NCBI RefSeq assembly: GCF_030817655.1
Contig: NZ_JAUSZM010000003.1
Span: 6,324,001-6,388,000, forward strand
Reading direction: 5' to 3'
DNA: 64,000 nt
Source of the DNA: Streptomyces sp. V4I2
Lineage (GTDB): Bacteria; Actinomycetota; Actinomycetes; Streptomycetales; Streptomycetaceae
This document shows, in pieces, positions 34,279 to 42,032 of the stretch. Every line of letters starts with the position of its first letter. The stretch's first letter is position 1. Position numbers and translations under genes: made by a program. Below the pieces are notes generated by a model. The model was not told the origin of the DNA. It saw only the letters and a list, made by a program, of their open reading frames with translations, and did not search any database.

Positions 34279-35910
34279 ATGGCTCGACTCAGCCGCGACA
34301 AGAAGCGGGACCAGCAGCGCGCCGCGCACCCGGCCACCCCCGCGCCGACGCCGATCGACGTCCACGTCCCGGCGTCCGGTACGGGCGCGGGCGCGGCGTG
34401 GGTCGGTGACGTACGGATCGTCGCGGCCCCCGGCGAGGAGGTCCAGCAGGCCGTCCTCACCCACCTGCACCACATCGCCTTCAGCACCGGCCACGCCGTC
34501 CACGCCACGATCCACGACGAGCGCATCGGCTACGTCGTCCCCCTTCAGGTCGACCCGGACGGCGCGAGCCACTTCACGGCAGACCCGGTACCGATGGCTC
34601 CGCCGGTGGAGCGGGGGTCTTCTGCGGGGGCCGATTCCGAGCAGCCTGGTGGGCCTGGGGTGTCTGGTGTGCCCGTACCGCCCGGCATGCCGGCTTCCTC
34701 CGACGGCCCCCCGGCCGCCGCCGAGCCGCAGCAGCCCCGGCGTGATCTGCCCACGCACCTTCTACGGCCGTTCGACGAGCCCGTGCGGGACGCGGTCCCC
34801 ACCTTCCGGATGCGGGCGGTGCCGGAGGCGGAGCCGGCCGACGAGGCGGGCCCCGGCCTTCCCCCGGGAGCGGCTGCCGAGCCCGAGCCGCAAGGGGATG
34901 CGGCCCCCGCGTTTCCGCCCCCGGCCGGAGAGTCGTCCTCGACCGGAGAGCCGTCCCCGGCAGGTGAGTCCCCCCATGCCGGTGAATCGCCGTCGAGCGG
35001 GTACTCCCCTCCGACCTTCCCCCTCCACGCGCTCCCGGACCAGCCCCCCGGTCACGCCCCCGGCACCGTCGCCCCGCCGACCGGCGTGTTCGGCCCGCCG
35101 CCGGTGATGGACGCGAGGCCGGAGCCCACAGAGTCCGCGCCCCCTGCCCCGCCCGGGCACCCCGCCCCCCGCGAGCAGGCCACCCCGCCCGCGCACGCCA
35201 CTCCACCTGCGCAGTCCACCCCGCCCACGCACGCCACTCCACCCGCGCAGGCCACTCCGCCCGCGCCCTTCACCACACCGGCCGCCCCCACCACACCCGC
35301 ACGCCCTACCAGCCCCGCCTCCTTCCTCCTCCCCGACCTCGCCCCCGAGCCCGCACCGGACCCCAAGCCCACCCCACCCCGCGGCTTCGACGCCGTCGCC
35401 GAAGCCGTGCTCGGGGACGGCCCGCTGACCGTCGCGGCCGGCGACGGCACCGCACCCCCGCTGCTCGCGGAGCCACTCGCTCACATCAACGAGGCCGTGA
35501 AGGCGGGGCGGACGGACACGGCGGCGGAGGTGGCGGACCGGACCCTGGCGCAGGCGTCCGGGGCGCTGGGGCCGGAGCACCCCGAGGTGCTGCACCTGCG
35601 CGAACTGGCCGCGTACATCGCCTACTTGGCGGACGACCCGGTCCGCTCCTTCCAGCTCTCCCTCGACCTCGCCCACGCCCGCCGCCACATGCGGGACGCG
35701 GAGGCCGCGTACGGCAACATCCAGAGCGCGTTCACCGCCTGGCGTGCCGTACGCGACCCCCAGCTGGGCCTGGAACTGGGCCACGCGTTGATCGGCCTGT
35801 GGACCGAGCTCACGGCCGAGGACGGCCCCGCCGCCGACGACATCGAGCAGTTGGACAAGGCCCGCGCCCGCATGGGCCGCCTCACCGAGCGCGCCCAGAG
35901 CGCCCGTTGA
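34279..35910 (+). CDS. Proline-rich protein with C-terminal TPR-like region
   Basis: A 543-residue soluble protein in three parts. Residues 1-105 form a conserved-looking N-domain (MARLSRDKKRDQQRAAHPAT; VRIVAAPGEEVQQAVLTHLH; GYVVPLQVDPDGASHFTAD). Residues ~106-380 are Pro/Ala/Glu-rich linker with tandem ATPPAHATPPAQ-type repeats. Residues ~395-540 are helical TPR-like repeats (AVKAGRTDTAAEVADRTLAQ; ALGPEHPEVLHLRELAAYIA; FQLSLDLAHARRHMRDAEAA). ATG 34279 was chosen over GTG 34267 because GAGGG lies 5 bases before it. It is divergent from the deviant P-loop gene. Function unknown; the build suggests a scaffold. Confidence 0.78.
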   Translation: MARLSRDKKRDQQRAAHPATPAPTPIDVHVPASGTGAGAAWVGDVRIVAAPGEEVQQAVLTHLHHIAFSTGHAVHATIHDERIGYVVPLQVDPDGASHFTADPVPMAPPVERGSSAGADSEQPGGPGVSGVPVPPGMPASSDGPPAAAEPQQPRRDLPTHLLRPFDEPVRDAVPTFRMRAVPEAEPADEAGPGLPPGAAAEPEPQGDAAPAFPPPAGESSSTGEPSPAGESPHAGESPSSGYSPPTFPLHALPDQPPGHAPGTVAPPTGVFGPPPVMDARPEPTESAPPAPPGHPAPREQATPPAHATPPAQSTPPTHATPPAQATPPAPFTTPAAPTTPARPTSPASFLLPDLAPEPAPDPKPTPPRGFDAVAEAVLGDGPLTVAAGDGTAPPLLAEPLAHINEAVKAGRTDTAAEVADRTLAQASGALGPEHPEVLHLRELAAYIAYLADDPVRSFQLSLDLAHARRHMRDAEAAYGNIQSAFTAWRAVRDPQLGLELGHALIGLWTELTAEDGPAADDIEQLDKARARMGRLTERAQSAR

Positions 35911-35958
35911 CCCGTCGGTCCTCATGCCGACAGCCCCGCGCTCATGCCTCCCAGCACA

Positions 35959-36435
35959 TCACTGCACGCAGAACTCGTTCCCTTCCGGATCCGCCATCAC
36001 CACCCACTCGCCCGACGGCTCCTTCACCTCCCGCAGCACACTCGCCCCGAGCCCCGTCAGCCGCTCCACCTCGGCAGCGCGCCGCCCCTCGCCGGGGTGC
36101 AGGTCGACATGGAGCCGGTTCTTGCCCGTCTTCGCCTCCGGCACCCGTTGGAACAGCAGCCGTCGCCCCAGCCCGGTCCCGCTGTCCTTCTCATACGGGT
36201 CGTCCGGATGCCGTACGGCGACCAGGTCCCGGAAGGCGAGGCGGGCGTGGAACTCGACGGTGGCCTCGCGCGGCAGGGCGCCGAGCTCCAGCAACCGCTG
36301 GATGAGCGCGTCGTTGTCCTCGACCAGGTAGTTCAGCGCGGCCGCCCAGAAGTCGGCCTGCGCGTGCGGGTCACCGGCGTCGATGACGAGCTTCCAGTGC
36401 ACGGGGGCGGGTGCGGGTGTCTGTGTCATGCCCAC
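35959..36435 (-). CDS. VOC (glyoxalase/bleomycin-resistance fold) protein
   Basis: A 158-residue vicinal oxygen chelate protein. Paired beta-alpha-beta modules are visible: VHWKLVIDAGDPHAQADFWA at the start, RRLLFQRVPEAKTGKNRLHVDLHPG in the middle, and EWVVMADPEGNEFCVQ at the end, the last containing the typical metal-ligand Glu. Many such Streptomyces proteins are dioxygenase- or lyase-like of unknown substrate. The start may be MTQ at 36429. It lies next to a HxlR regulator on the same strand, but a regulatory link is not evident. Confidence 0.85.
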   Translation of the reverse strand: MGMTQTPAPAPVHWKLVIDAGDPHAQADFWAAALNYLVEDNDALIQRLLELGALPREATVEFHARLAFRDLVAVRHPDDPYEKDSGTGLGRRLLFQRVPEAKTGKNRLHVDLHPGEGRRAAEVERLTGLGASVLREVKEPSGEWVVMADPEGNEFCVQ

Positions 36436-36467
36436 CAGTTATAGCGGCCGGGTCCGACAGTGCCGGG

Positions 36468-36911
36468 TCAGTGAAGGGAAGCGGCGTCCGCTTCCCGCAC
36501 GTCGTACGCCGCCCGTGCCACCGCGATCTCCCCCTGGTGGACCTCCGTCCACTTCACCAGGGACTGGATCGTGGCGTGCAGCGTCCCGCCCAGCGGTGTC
36601 AGCTCGTACTCCACCCGCGGCGGCACCACCGGATGGACCGTCCGCTTCACCAGCCCGTCCCGCTCCAGCGAGCGCAGGGTCACGGTCAGCATCCGCTGGC
36701 TGATCCCGTCGATCTCCCGGCGCAGCTCGGTGAATCTGAGCCGCCGGTGCTCCAGCAGCGCGATGACCAGCAGCGACCACTTGTCGGCCACCCGGTCGAG
36801 GATCTGCCGTACCTGGCAGTCCTCCCGGGTGTCCCACTGGAAGGGGTCGGCATCGCCGTAGTCCACGGTGCCCGCGCAGTTACTCGGTGACTTTGAAGTG
36901 CCTTCTTCCAT
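36468..36911 (-). CDS. HxlR-family transcriptional regulator (36.5 kb)
   Basis: A 147-residue winged-helix regulator of the HxlR/DUF24 family. Cys32 in REDCQVRQILDRVADKWSLL is the family's conserved N-terminal cysteine, often the redox or electrophile sensor. The winged helix covers FTELRREIDGISQRMLTVTLRSLERDGLV and HPVVPPRVEYELTPLG. It is divergent from an MFS transporter, the usual target of such sensors. Inverted repeats in the 88-base gap are candidate operators. Confidence 0.92.
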   Translation of the reverse strand: MEEGTSKSPSNCAGTVDYGDADPFQWDTREDCQVRQILDRVADKWSLLVIALLEHRRLRFTELRREIDGISQRMLTVTLRSLERDGLVKRTVHPVVPPRVEYELTPLGGTLHATIQSLVKWTEVHQGEIAVARAAYDVREADAASLH

Positions 36912-36937
36912 GTCTGTCGATGCTGCCGCACGCTGAA

Positions 36938-36960
36938 GTCGGTTACAAGAGGGAACCGAC
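36938..36960. promoter_or_regulatory. Candidate operator between HxlR and MFS genes
   Basis: GTCGGTT (36938-36944) pairs with AACCGAC (36954-36960) around a 9-base spacer. The overlapping GGTTAC has a second partner, GTAACC, about 24 bases on. Such dyads in the gap between divergent HxlR and transporter genes suggest autoregulation and control of the exporter. Confidence 0.5.
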
Positions 36961-36999
36961 CCTCATCCCCGTAACCGTCCCTAGATGTGGAGTACTGCC

Positions 37000-38463
37000 A
37001 TGGGCACGCGCGCGTGGGCGCTGTTACTCGTCCTCTGCGGAACGATCTTCCTGGAGGGCATCGACGTCGCGATGATGGCGGTCGCGATCCCGTCGATCAG
37101 ATCCGACCTGGGCCTCACGACCGGCACGGCGGCCTGGGTGATGAGCGCCTATGTCCTCGGGTACGCCGGTTTCACCCTGCTCGGCGGCCGGGCCGCGGAC
37201 CTGCTCGGCCGTCGCCGGATGTTCCTGATCTGGCTGACCGTCTTCCTGCTCTTCTCGGGGCTCGGCGGCTTCGCCACCGAGGGCTGGATGCTGGTCGTCG
37301 CCCGTTTCGTGACCGGGGTGTCCGCCGCGTTCATGACGCCGGCCGCCATGTCCCTGATCACCACCTCGTACGAGGAGGGCCCGCGGCGCGACAAGGCCCT
37401 GCTGGTCTTCGCAGGCACCGCGGCCGGCGGCTTCTCGCTCGGCCTCGTCGTCGGCGGCCTGCTCACCCAGCTCGGCTGGCGTTGGGTGTTCTTCGCGCCC
37501 GTACTCCTGGCGGGCGCGCTGCTGCTGGTGGCCGTACGAGTGGTGCCGGCGCAGGATGCTCCGGTTGGGCGGCGCCGTGGCTTCGACCTCCCCGGCGCGA
37601 GCACCGCCGCCGGCGCCATGCTGCTGGCCGCCTACACCGTCGTACGCCTGGAACACGGTCTGGACGGCTGGCCGTTGACGACCGCGTCCGCCCTCGCGGC
37701 GCTGCTGCTGGCCGCCGTCTTCGTCGCCGTGGAGCGCCGGACGGCCGCCCCGCTGGTCCGGCTCGGCATTCTGCGCATGAGCTCCGTCGTGCGCGCGGAC
37801 CTCGGCGCGCTGCTGTTCGTCGGGGCCTTCTTCGGCTTCCAGTTCGTGGTGACGCTGTACTTGCAGGAGCTGCGCGGCTGGTCCTCGCTCCAGACGGCGA
37901 TCGCCCTGGTGATCATGGGGTGCGACGCGGTGCTCGCCCCGACCCTCACCCCGAAACTGGTCGCCCGCTTCGGCAACACCCGCGTGATCGTCGGCGGCTT
38001 CGTGCTGGCGGTCGTCGCCTACGGGCTGTTCCTGCCGGTCGGCATGGACTGGTCGTACGTGGCGATGTTCCCGACGCTGATCATCGCGGGCACGGCCTTC
38101 GCGCTGGCGTACGGGCCGCTGGCGATCGCGGCGACGGACGGCGTCGCCGAGTCCGAGCAGGGGCTGGCGAGCGGGCTGCTGCACACCGCCACGCAGTTCG
38201 GCTCGGCGATCGGGATCTCGGCGGTGACGGCCGTCTACGGCTTGGCGTCCACGGGGTCGGGCCCCGAGGCGACGCTCTCCGCGTTCCGTACGGCACTGCT
38301 GGTGCCCGTCGGGATGGTGGCGCTGGGCCTGTTCCTCTCGGCCCTGAGCGTGCGGGCGGAGCGGCGGGCGGTGCGCAGGGCGTCCCAGGTGAGCAGCGTC
38401 AGCGCCAGCCAGACCAGCGCGAACCCGGCCCAGCGCTCGGGCGGCATGGCCTCGTGGAAGTAG
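37000..38463 (+). CDS. MFS transporter, DHA2-like drug exporter
   Basis: A 487-residue major facilitator protein with about 14 predicted helices. Motif A is GGRAADLLGRRRMFL (after helix 2), and motif C-like glycines occur in GTAAGGFSLGLVVGGLLTQLGWRWVFF. The N-terminus FLEGIDVAMMAVAIPSIRSDLG is typical of DHA2 exporters. ATG 37000 is preferred over 36985 because GGAG lies 8 bases upstream. The natural protein seems to end near RAERRAVRR; the last ~27 residues (SQVSSVSASQTSANPAQ and on) are encoded antisense to rarD, so its 3' end runs 229 bases into the opposite gene. Likely controlled by the divergent HxlR protein. Confidence 0.9.
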   Translation: MGTRAWALLLVLCGTIFLEGIDVAMMAVAIPSIRSDLGLTTGTAAWVMSAYVLGYAGFTLLGGRAADLLGRRRMFLIWLTVFLLFSGLGGFATEGWMLVVARFVTGVSAAFMTPAAMSLITTSYEEGPRRDKALLVFAGTAAGGFSLGLVVGGLLTQLGWRWVFFAPVLLAGALLLVAVRVVPAQDAPVGRRRGFDLPGASTAAGAMLLAAYTVVRLEHGLDGWPLTTASALAALLLAAVFVAVERRTAAPLVRLGILRMSSVVRADLGALLFVGAFFGFQFVVTLYLQELRGWSSLQTAIALVIMGCDAVLAPTLTPKLVARFGNTRVIVGGFVLAVVAYGLFLPVGMDWSYVAMFPTLIIAGTAFALAYGPLAIAATDGVAESEQGLASGLLHTATQFGSAIGISAVTAVYGLASTGSGPEATLSAFRTALLVPVGMVALGLFLSALSVRAERRAVRRASQVSSVSASQTSANPAQRSGGMASWK

Positions 38464-39248
38464 AAAATGCCGAGCAGGAACTGGAAGACCGGGGCCAGGT
38501 ACTGCAGCAGCCCCAGCGTGGACAGGGGCACACGGATCGCGGCCGCGCCGAAGCAGACGAGGGGGAGCGCGGTGACGATGCCGGTCGCGGCGAGCAGGGT
38601 CGCGTGGCCCGCGCCCTCGCCGGTGAAGGTGGAGTCGCCCTGTGCGCCGAGCCACAGCAGGTAGCCGAGCGCGGGCAGGAACTGGATCGCCGTCTCGGCC
38701 GCCAGCGACTCGACGCCGCTGAGGTTGACCTTCTTCTTCACCAGGCCGTACGTGGCGAAGGAGAAGGCGAGGGTGAGGGAGATCCACGGCGGGCGGCCGT
38801 AGCCGACGGTGAGCACGAGGACCGCGGTGAGACAGACGCCGACCGCCGTCCACTGCACGGGCCGCAGCCGCTCCTTCAGGAGCAGGACGCCCATGGCGAT
38901 GGTGACCAGCGGGTTGATGAAGTAGCCGAGCGAGGCCTCGACGACGTGACCGGAGTTCACCGACCAGATGTAGAGCCCCCAGTTCACGGTGATGACGGCC
39001 GCGGCCACGGTGATCAGCGCGAGCCTGCGCGGCTGCCGCAGCAGCTCACCGACCCAGGCCCAGCGCCGGATGACGACGAGCGCGACGGCCACGAAGGCCA
39101 GGGACCACACCATCCGGTGGGCGAGGATCTCGACCGCTCCCGCAGGCTTGAGCAGAGGCCAGAAAAGGGGAACGAGCCCCCACATCCCGTACGCCGCGAA
39201 GCCGTTCAGCAGACCTATGTGCTGCTCGCCCTTCGACGTCCCGGCCAC
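38235..39248 (-). CDS. rarD: EamA-family transporter RarD
   Basis: A 337-residue inner-membrane transporter of the drug/metabolite superfamily with 10 predicted helices in two EamA repeats: QHIGLLNGFAAYGMWGLVPL, SGHVVEASLGYFINPLVTIA, and the second repeat AAIRVPLSTLGLLQYLAPV ending WAGFALVWLALTLLTWDALR. It starts with GTG at 39248 behind GAAGGAGGGG. The last ~35 residues (AERNRPSATIPTGTSSAVRN and on) are antisense to the MFS gene and not family-like, so its original stop seems lost. The substrate is unknown; E. coli RarD is only loosely linked to chloramphenicol. Confidence 0.9.
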   Translation of the reverse strand: MAGTSKGEQHIGLLNGFAAYGMWGLVPLFWPLLKPAGAVEILAHRMVWSLAFVAVALVVIRRWAWVGELLRQPRRLALITVAAAVITVNWGLYIWSVNSGHVVEASLGYFINPLVTIAMGVLLLKERLRPVQWTAVGVCLTAVLVLTVGYGRPPWISLTLAFSFATYGLVKKKVNLSGVESLAAETAIQFLPALGYLLWLGAQGDSTFTGEGAGHATLLAATGIVTALPLVCFGAAAIRVPLSTLGLLQYLAPVFQFLLGIFYFHEAMPPERWAGFALVWLALTLLTWDALRTARRSARTLRAERNRPSATIPTGTSSAVRNAESVASGPDPVDAKP

Positions 39249-39297
39249 GGACCCCTCCTTCTCGCATCCAGCTCGCCTGCAAGAAGGTAACGCCGAG

Positions 39298-39349
39298 CAC
39301 CCCCGTCTGTCATGTCCGTATCGGCATACGGTCATGACAGACGGGGGTG
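39298..39349. terminator. 52-bp near-perfect palindrome between the NmrA-like gene and rarD
   Basis: CACCCCCGTCTGTCATG (39298-39314), T, CCGTAT, CGGC loop, ATACGG, T, CATGACAGACGGGGGTG (39333-39349). It has a 17-bp and a 6-bp stem, interrupted only by a T-T mismatch. A weaker hairpin, CCAGGGCC with GGCCCTGG (39359-39389), follows on the side of the NmrA-like gene. It probably terminates that gene's minus-strand transcript and could also serve as a protein-binding site upstream of rarD. Confidence 0.8.
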
Positions 39350-39425
39350 ACCTGGACCCCAGGGCCCTACCGGGGGAGTCCGGCCCTGGGTGGCTTCGTC
39401 TGCTCCATCTGCTCCGTCGTGCGGG

Positions 39426-40280
39426 TCAGCCCTTGAGCGCGACGGCGATCGCCTCGGCGAGCGGCGTGGCCGGGCGGCCGGCCAGACGGGACAGGTCGCC
39501 GCTGGACACGACCAGCTCGCCCTTCTCGATCGACGCGTCCACGCCGGCCAGGATCGCGGCGAACGGCTCCGGCAGCCCGGCTCCGGTCAGGATGCCGATG
39601 AGGGCGTCGGTGGGGACGGCGGAGTAGCCGATCTCCTTGCCGGTCTGCCGGCTGAGCTCGGCCGCGTACTCCGCGAAGCTCCACGCCTCGTCGCCGCCCA
39701 GCTCGTACGTCTTGTTCTCGTGCCCCTCGCCGGTCAGTACGGCGACCGCGGCGGCCGCGTAGTCGGCGCGCGAGGCGGAGGACACCCGGCCCTCGCCGGC
39801 GGCGGCGACGACCGCACTGTGCTCCAACACCGGGGCGAGGTTCTCGGTGTAGTTCTCGTGGTACCAGCCGTTGCGCAGCAGCGCGTACGGCACACCGGAG
39901 GTGGTCAGGGCCTCCTCGGTGCCACGGTGGTCGTCGGCGAGCGCGGCGGTCAGGGTGCCGGGGGCGCTGGTGTAGGCGAGCAGCGCCACACCGGCCGCCT
40001 TCGCGGCGTCTATGACGATGGTGTGCTGCTGGACGCGGCCCTTGTCGAACTCGTTGCCCGAGATGAGCAGCACCTTGTCACCGGCCGCGAACAGCCCGTC
40101 GAAGGAGGCCGGGGCGTTGTAGTCGGCGAGCGCGATCTTCACGCCGCGCGCCGCGAAGTCGGCGGCCTTCTCCGCGTTGCGGACGACGGCGGTGATCTGC
40201 TCGGCCGGGACCTTCTCCAGCAGCTGCTCCACGACGTGGCGGCCCAGGTTTCCGGTGGCTCCGGTGACAACGATGCTCAT
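39426..40280 (-). CDS. NmrA/SDR-type NAD(P)-binding oxidoreductase (QorB-like)
   Basis: A 284-residue atypical short-chain dehydrogenase. The Rossmann dinucleotide loop is VTGATGNLGRHVVEQLL (residues 5-21), VVRNAEKAADFAARGVKIAL resembles the NADP region, and VLLISGNEFDKGRVQQHTIV and LRNGWYHENYTENL are typical of QorB/NmrA-like quinone oxidoreductases. It starts at MSIVVTGATG (40280); the longer ORF upstream crosses the promoter. It is divergent from a HxlR regulator whose operator-like dyad sits in the 94-base gap. The pair matches quinone-responsive HxlR control of a QorB-type enzyme, known in other bacteria. Confidence 0.9.
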   Translation of the reverse strand: MSIVVTGATGNLGRHVVEQLLEKVPAEQITAVVRNAEKAADFAARGVKIALADYNAPASFDGLFAAGDKVLLISGNEFDKGRVQQHTIVIDAAKAAGVALLAYTSAPGTLTAALADDHRGTEEALTTSGVPYALLRNGWYHENYTENLAPVLEHSAVVAAAGEGRVSSASRADYAAAAVAVLTGEGHENKTYELGGDEAWSFAEYAAELSRQTGKEIGYSAVPTDALIGILTGAGLPEPFAAILAGVDASIEKGELVVSSGDLSRLAGRPATPLAEAIAVALKG

Positions 40281-40346
40281 GATCTGCGATCTCCTTGTGG
40301 GGTGCGTCTCTGCCGCTAACCATAGGGTGTGCGCTAACTCTGCGAA

Positions 40347-40371
40347 AGTACCCACTTTGAAGTAAGGTACT
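40347..40371. promoter_or_regulatory. HxlR operator-like dyad
   Basis: AGTACC-C-ACTT-TG-AAGT-AA-GGTACT: outer arms 40347-40352 and 40366-40371, inner arms ACTT/AAGT. The dyad overlaps the ribosome site of the HxlR gene and sits in the promoter region of the divergent NmrA-like gene, so it could control both. Confidence 0.7.
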
Positions 40372-40374
40372 GGT

Positions 40375-40794
40375 ATGGCAGTAAGCAATGGGGTGAGCGG
40401 CCCGTCGATGGGTCCGTCGATGAGTCCGTCGGTCGCCGAGGAGATGTGTCCGCACCGCCTGGTGCTGGAACACGTCACCAGCCGCTGGGGTGTCCTGGTC
40501 CTGATCCAGCTCCTCGACCGCCCCCATCGCTTCAGCGAGCTGCGCCGGGCCATCGGCCGCGTCAGCGAGAAGATGCTCACCCAGACCCTCCAGACCCTGG
40601 AACGCGACGGCCTCGTCCACCGCGACGCCAAGCCGGTCATCCCCCCGAGGGTCGACTACTCCCTCACCGGCCTGGGCCGCGAGGCGGCCGTACAGGTGCG
40701 GGCGCTGGCCGTGTGGACCGACGCGCGGATGGGGGAGGTGCAGAAGGCGCGGGAGGTGTACGACGCGCGGAAGATGGCCTCTGAGCAGGGCTGA
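40375..40794 (+). CDS. HxlR-family transcriptional regulator (40.4 kb)
   Basis: A 139-residue HxlR-type winged-helix protein. The conserved cysteine is present (EEMCPHRLVLEHVTSRWGVL), followed by HRFSELRRAIGRVSEKMLTQ and TLERDGLVHRDAKPVIPPRV. The N-terminus is extended by ~20 residues of SMGPSMSPS repeats. It probably senses quinones or electrophiles through the cysteine and controls the divergent NmrA/QorB-like gene and itself through the dyad that ends 4 bases before its start codon. Confidence 0.92.
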   Translation: MAVSNGVSGPSMGPSMSPSVAEEMCPHRLVLEHVTSRWGVLVLIQLLDRPHRFSELRRAIGRVSEKMLTQTLQTLERDGLVHRDAKPVIPPRVDYSLTGLGREAAVQVRALAVWTDARMGEVQKAREVYDARKMASEQG

Positions 40795-41024
40795 CGCGTC
40801 CGGCGAGGGTCGAACGAACGTATGCGGGCGGCGCCCGCGGGGCACACGTATGGCAGGGCGCCGGTCGATGTGAGCCTCACGTCCTCCAATGCGCCCTCCC
40901 TCCGCCTCCCACGCCGACTTGAGCCGCAGGGCACGCTGGAACGCGGAGTGCCACGCCTACTGTGCACCGGCCTGCGATGCCATCAATCGGCGCACGGTAC
41001 CCGGATCCAGGGGGATGCCTTGAC

Positions 41025-41594
41025 ATGGGCACACGGAATTTGGCCGCGTACAGGGTCGGCTCCGCCGTGGTGGCGGGGCTGGGTCGAATGAGGGCTCCGT
41101 TCTTGCGCGGCGGCCGTCATCGACGACACGAGGAACTCCTGCTCGAACTCGTCCGTCAAGTCGCCGGGATGACCGCGGAGCTGCATCGCGCCAACCTGCT
41201 TCAGCACCACCGCCTGATGATGGACCAATGGGACCGTGCCATCGACGACCCGTCGTTCGCCGCGGTTCTGAGCACCCTCGACGGGATCTCCGAGGCGAAG
41301 CGCCGGCAGATGCTCTTCGCCAACCGCGCCTACCAGACGGTCCTGCTCGCCCACAGGGTCGGCATCGTCGACCAGGACGAGCTGCTGGGCCACCTGCGGA
41401 TGCAGTGTCGCAGCGAGCTCTTCCGGGAGTTCTGGTCACGCACGGTCGAGCACCGGCGCAGCCTCAAGGCCGGCTCACTGGAGAAACGTATCGGCGAGGC
41501 GGTGGACATCCTTCTGGACGAGTTGGCCGACGACCCTGACGAGTGGTGGATCGTGGGGCCGGGGCCCACTGCGCCGGATGCGCCGTGCGACTGA
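41025..41594 (+). CDS. DUF6082-like protein
   Basis: A 189-residue, mostly helical protein. An amphipathic N-terminal segment (LAAYRVGSAVVAGLGRMRAP) precedes the conserved-looking core: LHRANLLQHHRLMMDQWDRA, AKRRQMLFANRAYQTVLLAH and LRMQCRSELFREFWSRTVEH. This pattern fits DUF6082, a Streptomyces family of unknown role. ATG 41025 follows a ribosome site AGGGGG; the longer in-frame ORF from 40962 lacks one. The C-terminus is acidic (DELADDPDEWW). Confidence 0.7.
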   Translation: MGTRNLAAYRVGSAVVAGLGRMRAPFLRGGRHRRHEELLLELVRQVAGMTAELHRANLLQHHRLMMDQWDRAIDDPSFAAVLSTLDGISEAKRRQMLFANRAYQTVLLAHRVGIVDQDELLGHLRMQCRSELFREFWSRTVEHRRSLKAGSLEKRIGEAVDILLDELADDPDEWWIVGPGPTAPDAPCD

Positions 41595-41698
41595 GGTGTG
41601 CGCCGTGCGGCTGACTCATGCGCCCGAGTGGTCGGACAAGGGACGGCGCACGGGTGTACTTGTGCGTGATGGGCAGGTTGTTCGGTTAGAGCTTCACG

Positions 41699-41974
41699 GT
41701 GCGTAATGACCGGCTGCCTGCCCGTATCGCCCGTATCGCCCGTATCGCCCGTCGCCTGGGCGCCACCCCCCAGCAGAGGGGAAGTCTGTCCGGTGAGTCC
41801 TGCCCTGACCTCTTCGAACTTACGGACGGTGATTTCGCGGTCATCGGCACCGAAGCCACCGCCGCCCTGGAACCCCATCTCCCCCCGGACGCCTCCCGCG
41901 CGGACCACGAGCGCATCGTCGTCATCACCCGCGAGACCCTGATCCGCGCCAAGAAGGACATCCCTGACGCATGA
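41699..41974 (+). CDS. Small hypothetical protein with 9-bp coding repeats
   Basis: A 91-residue protein from GTG 41699 without a good ribosome site. The start MRNDRLPARIARIARIARRL includes an Ala-Arg-Ile repeat encoded by tandem copies of CCCGTATCG (about 41722-41752). The conserved-looking part is SCPDLFELTDGDFAVIGTEA and ADHERIVVITRETLIRAKKD, a small beta-rich module frequent in Streptomyces, often near helix-turn-helix genes. Function unknown. The A/I/R repeat may vary in number between strains. Confidence 0.72.
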   Translation: MRNDRLPARIARIARIARRLGATPQQRGSLSGESCPDLFELTDGDFAVIGTEATAALEPHLPPDASRADHERIVVITRETLIRAKKDIPDA

Positions 41975-42032
41975 CGTCACAGGGCCCGGCGCCGTGACGT
42001 ACGGCACCGGGCCCTGGGGCGTCGGACGCGGG

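Noticed and set aside
40822..41091. An 89-residue frame upstream of the DUF6082-like gene
   Set aside because: It overlaps the better supported gene start at 41025, has an unlikely Arg/Pro-rich composition and no ribosome site.
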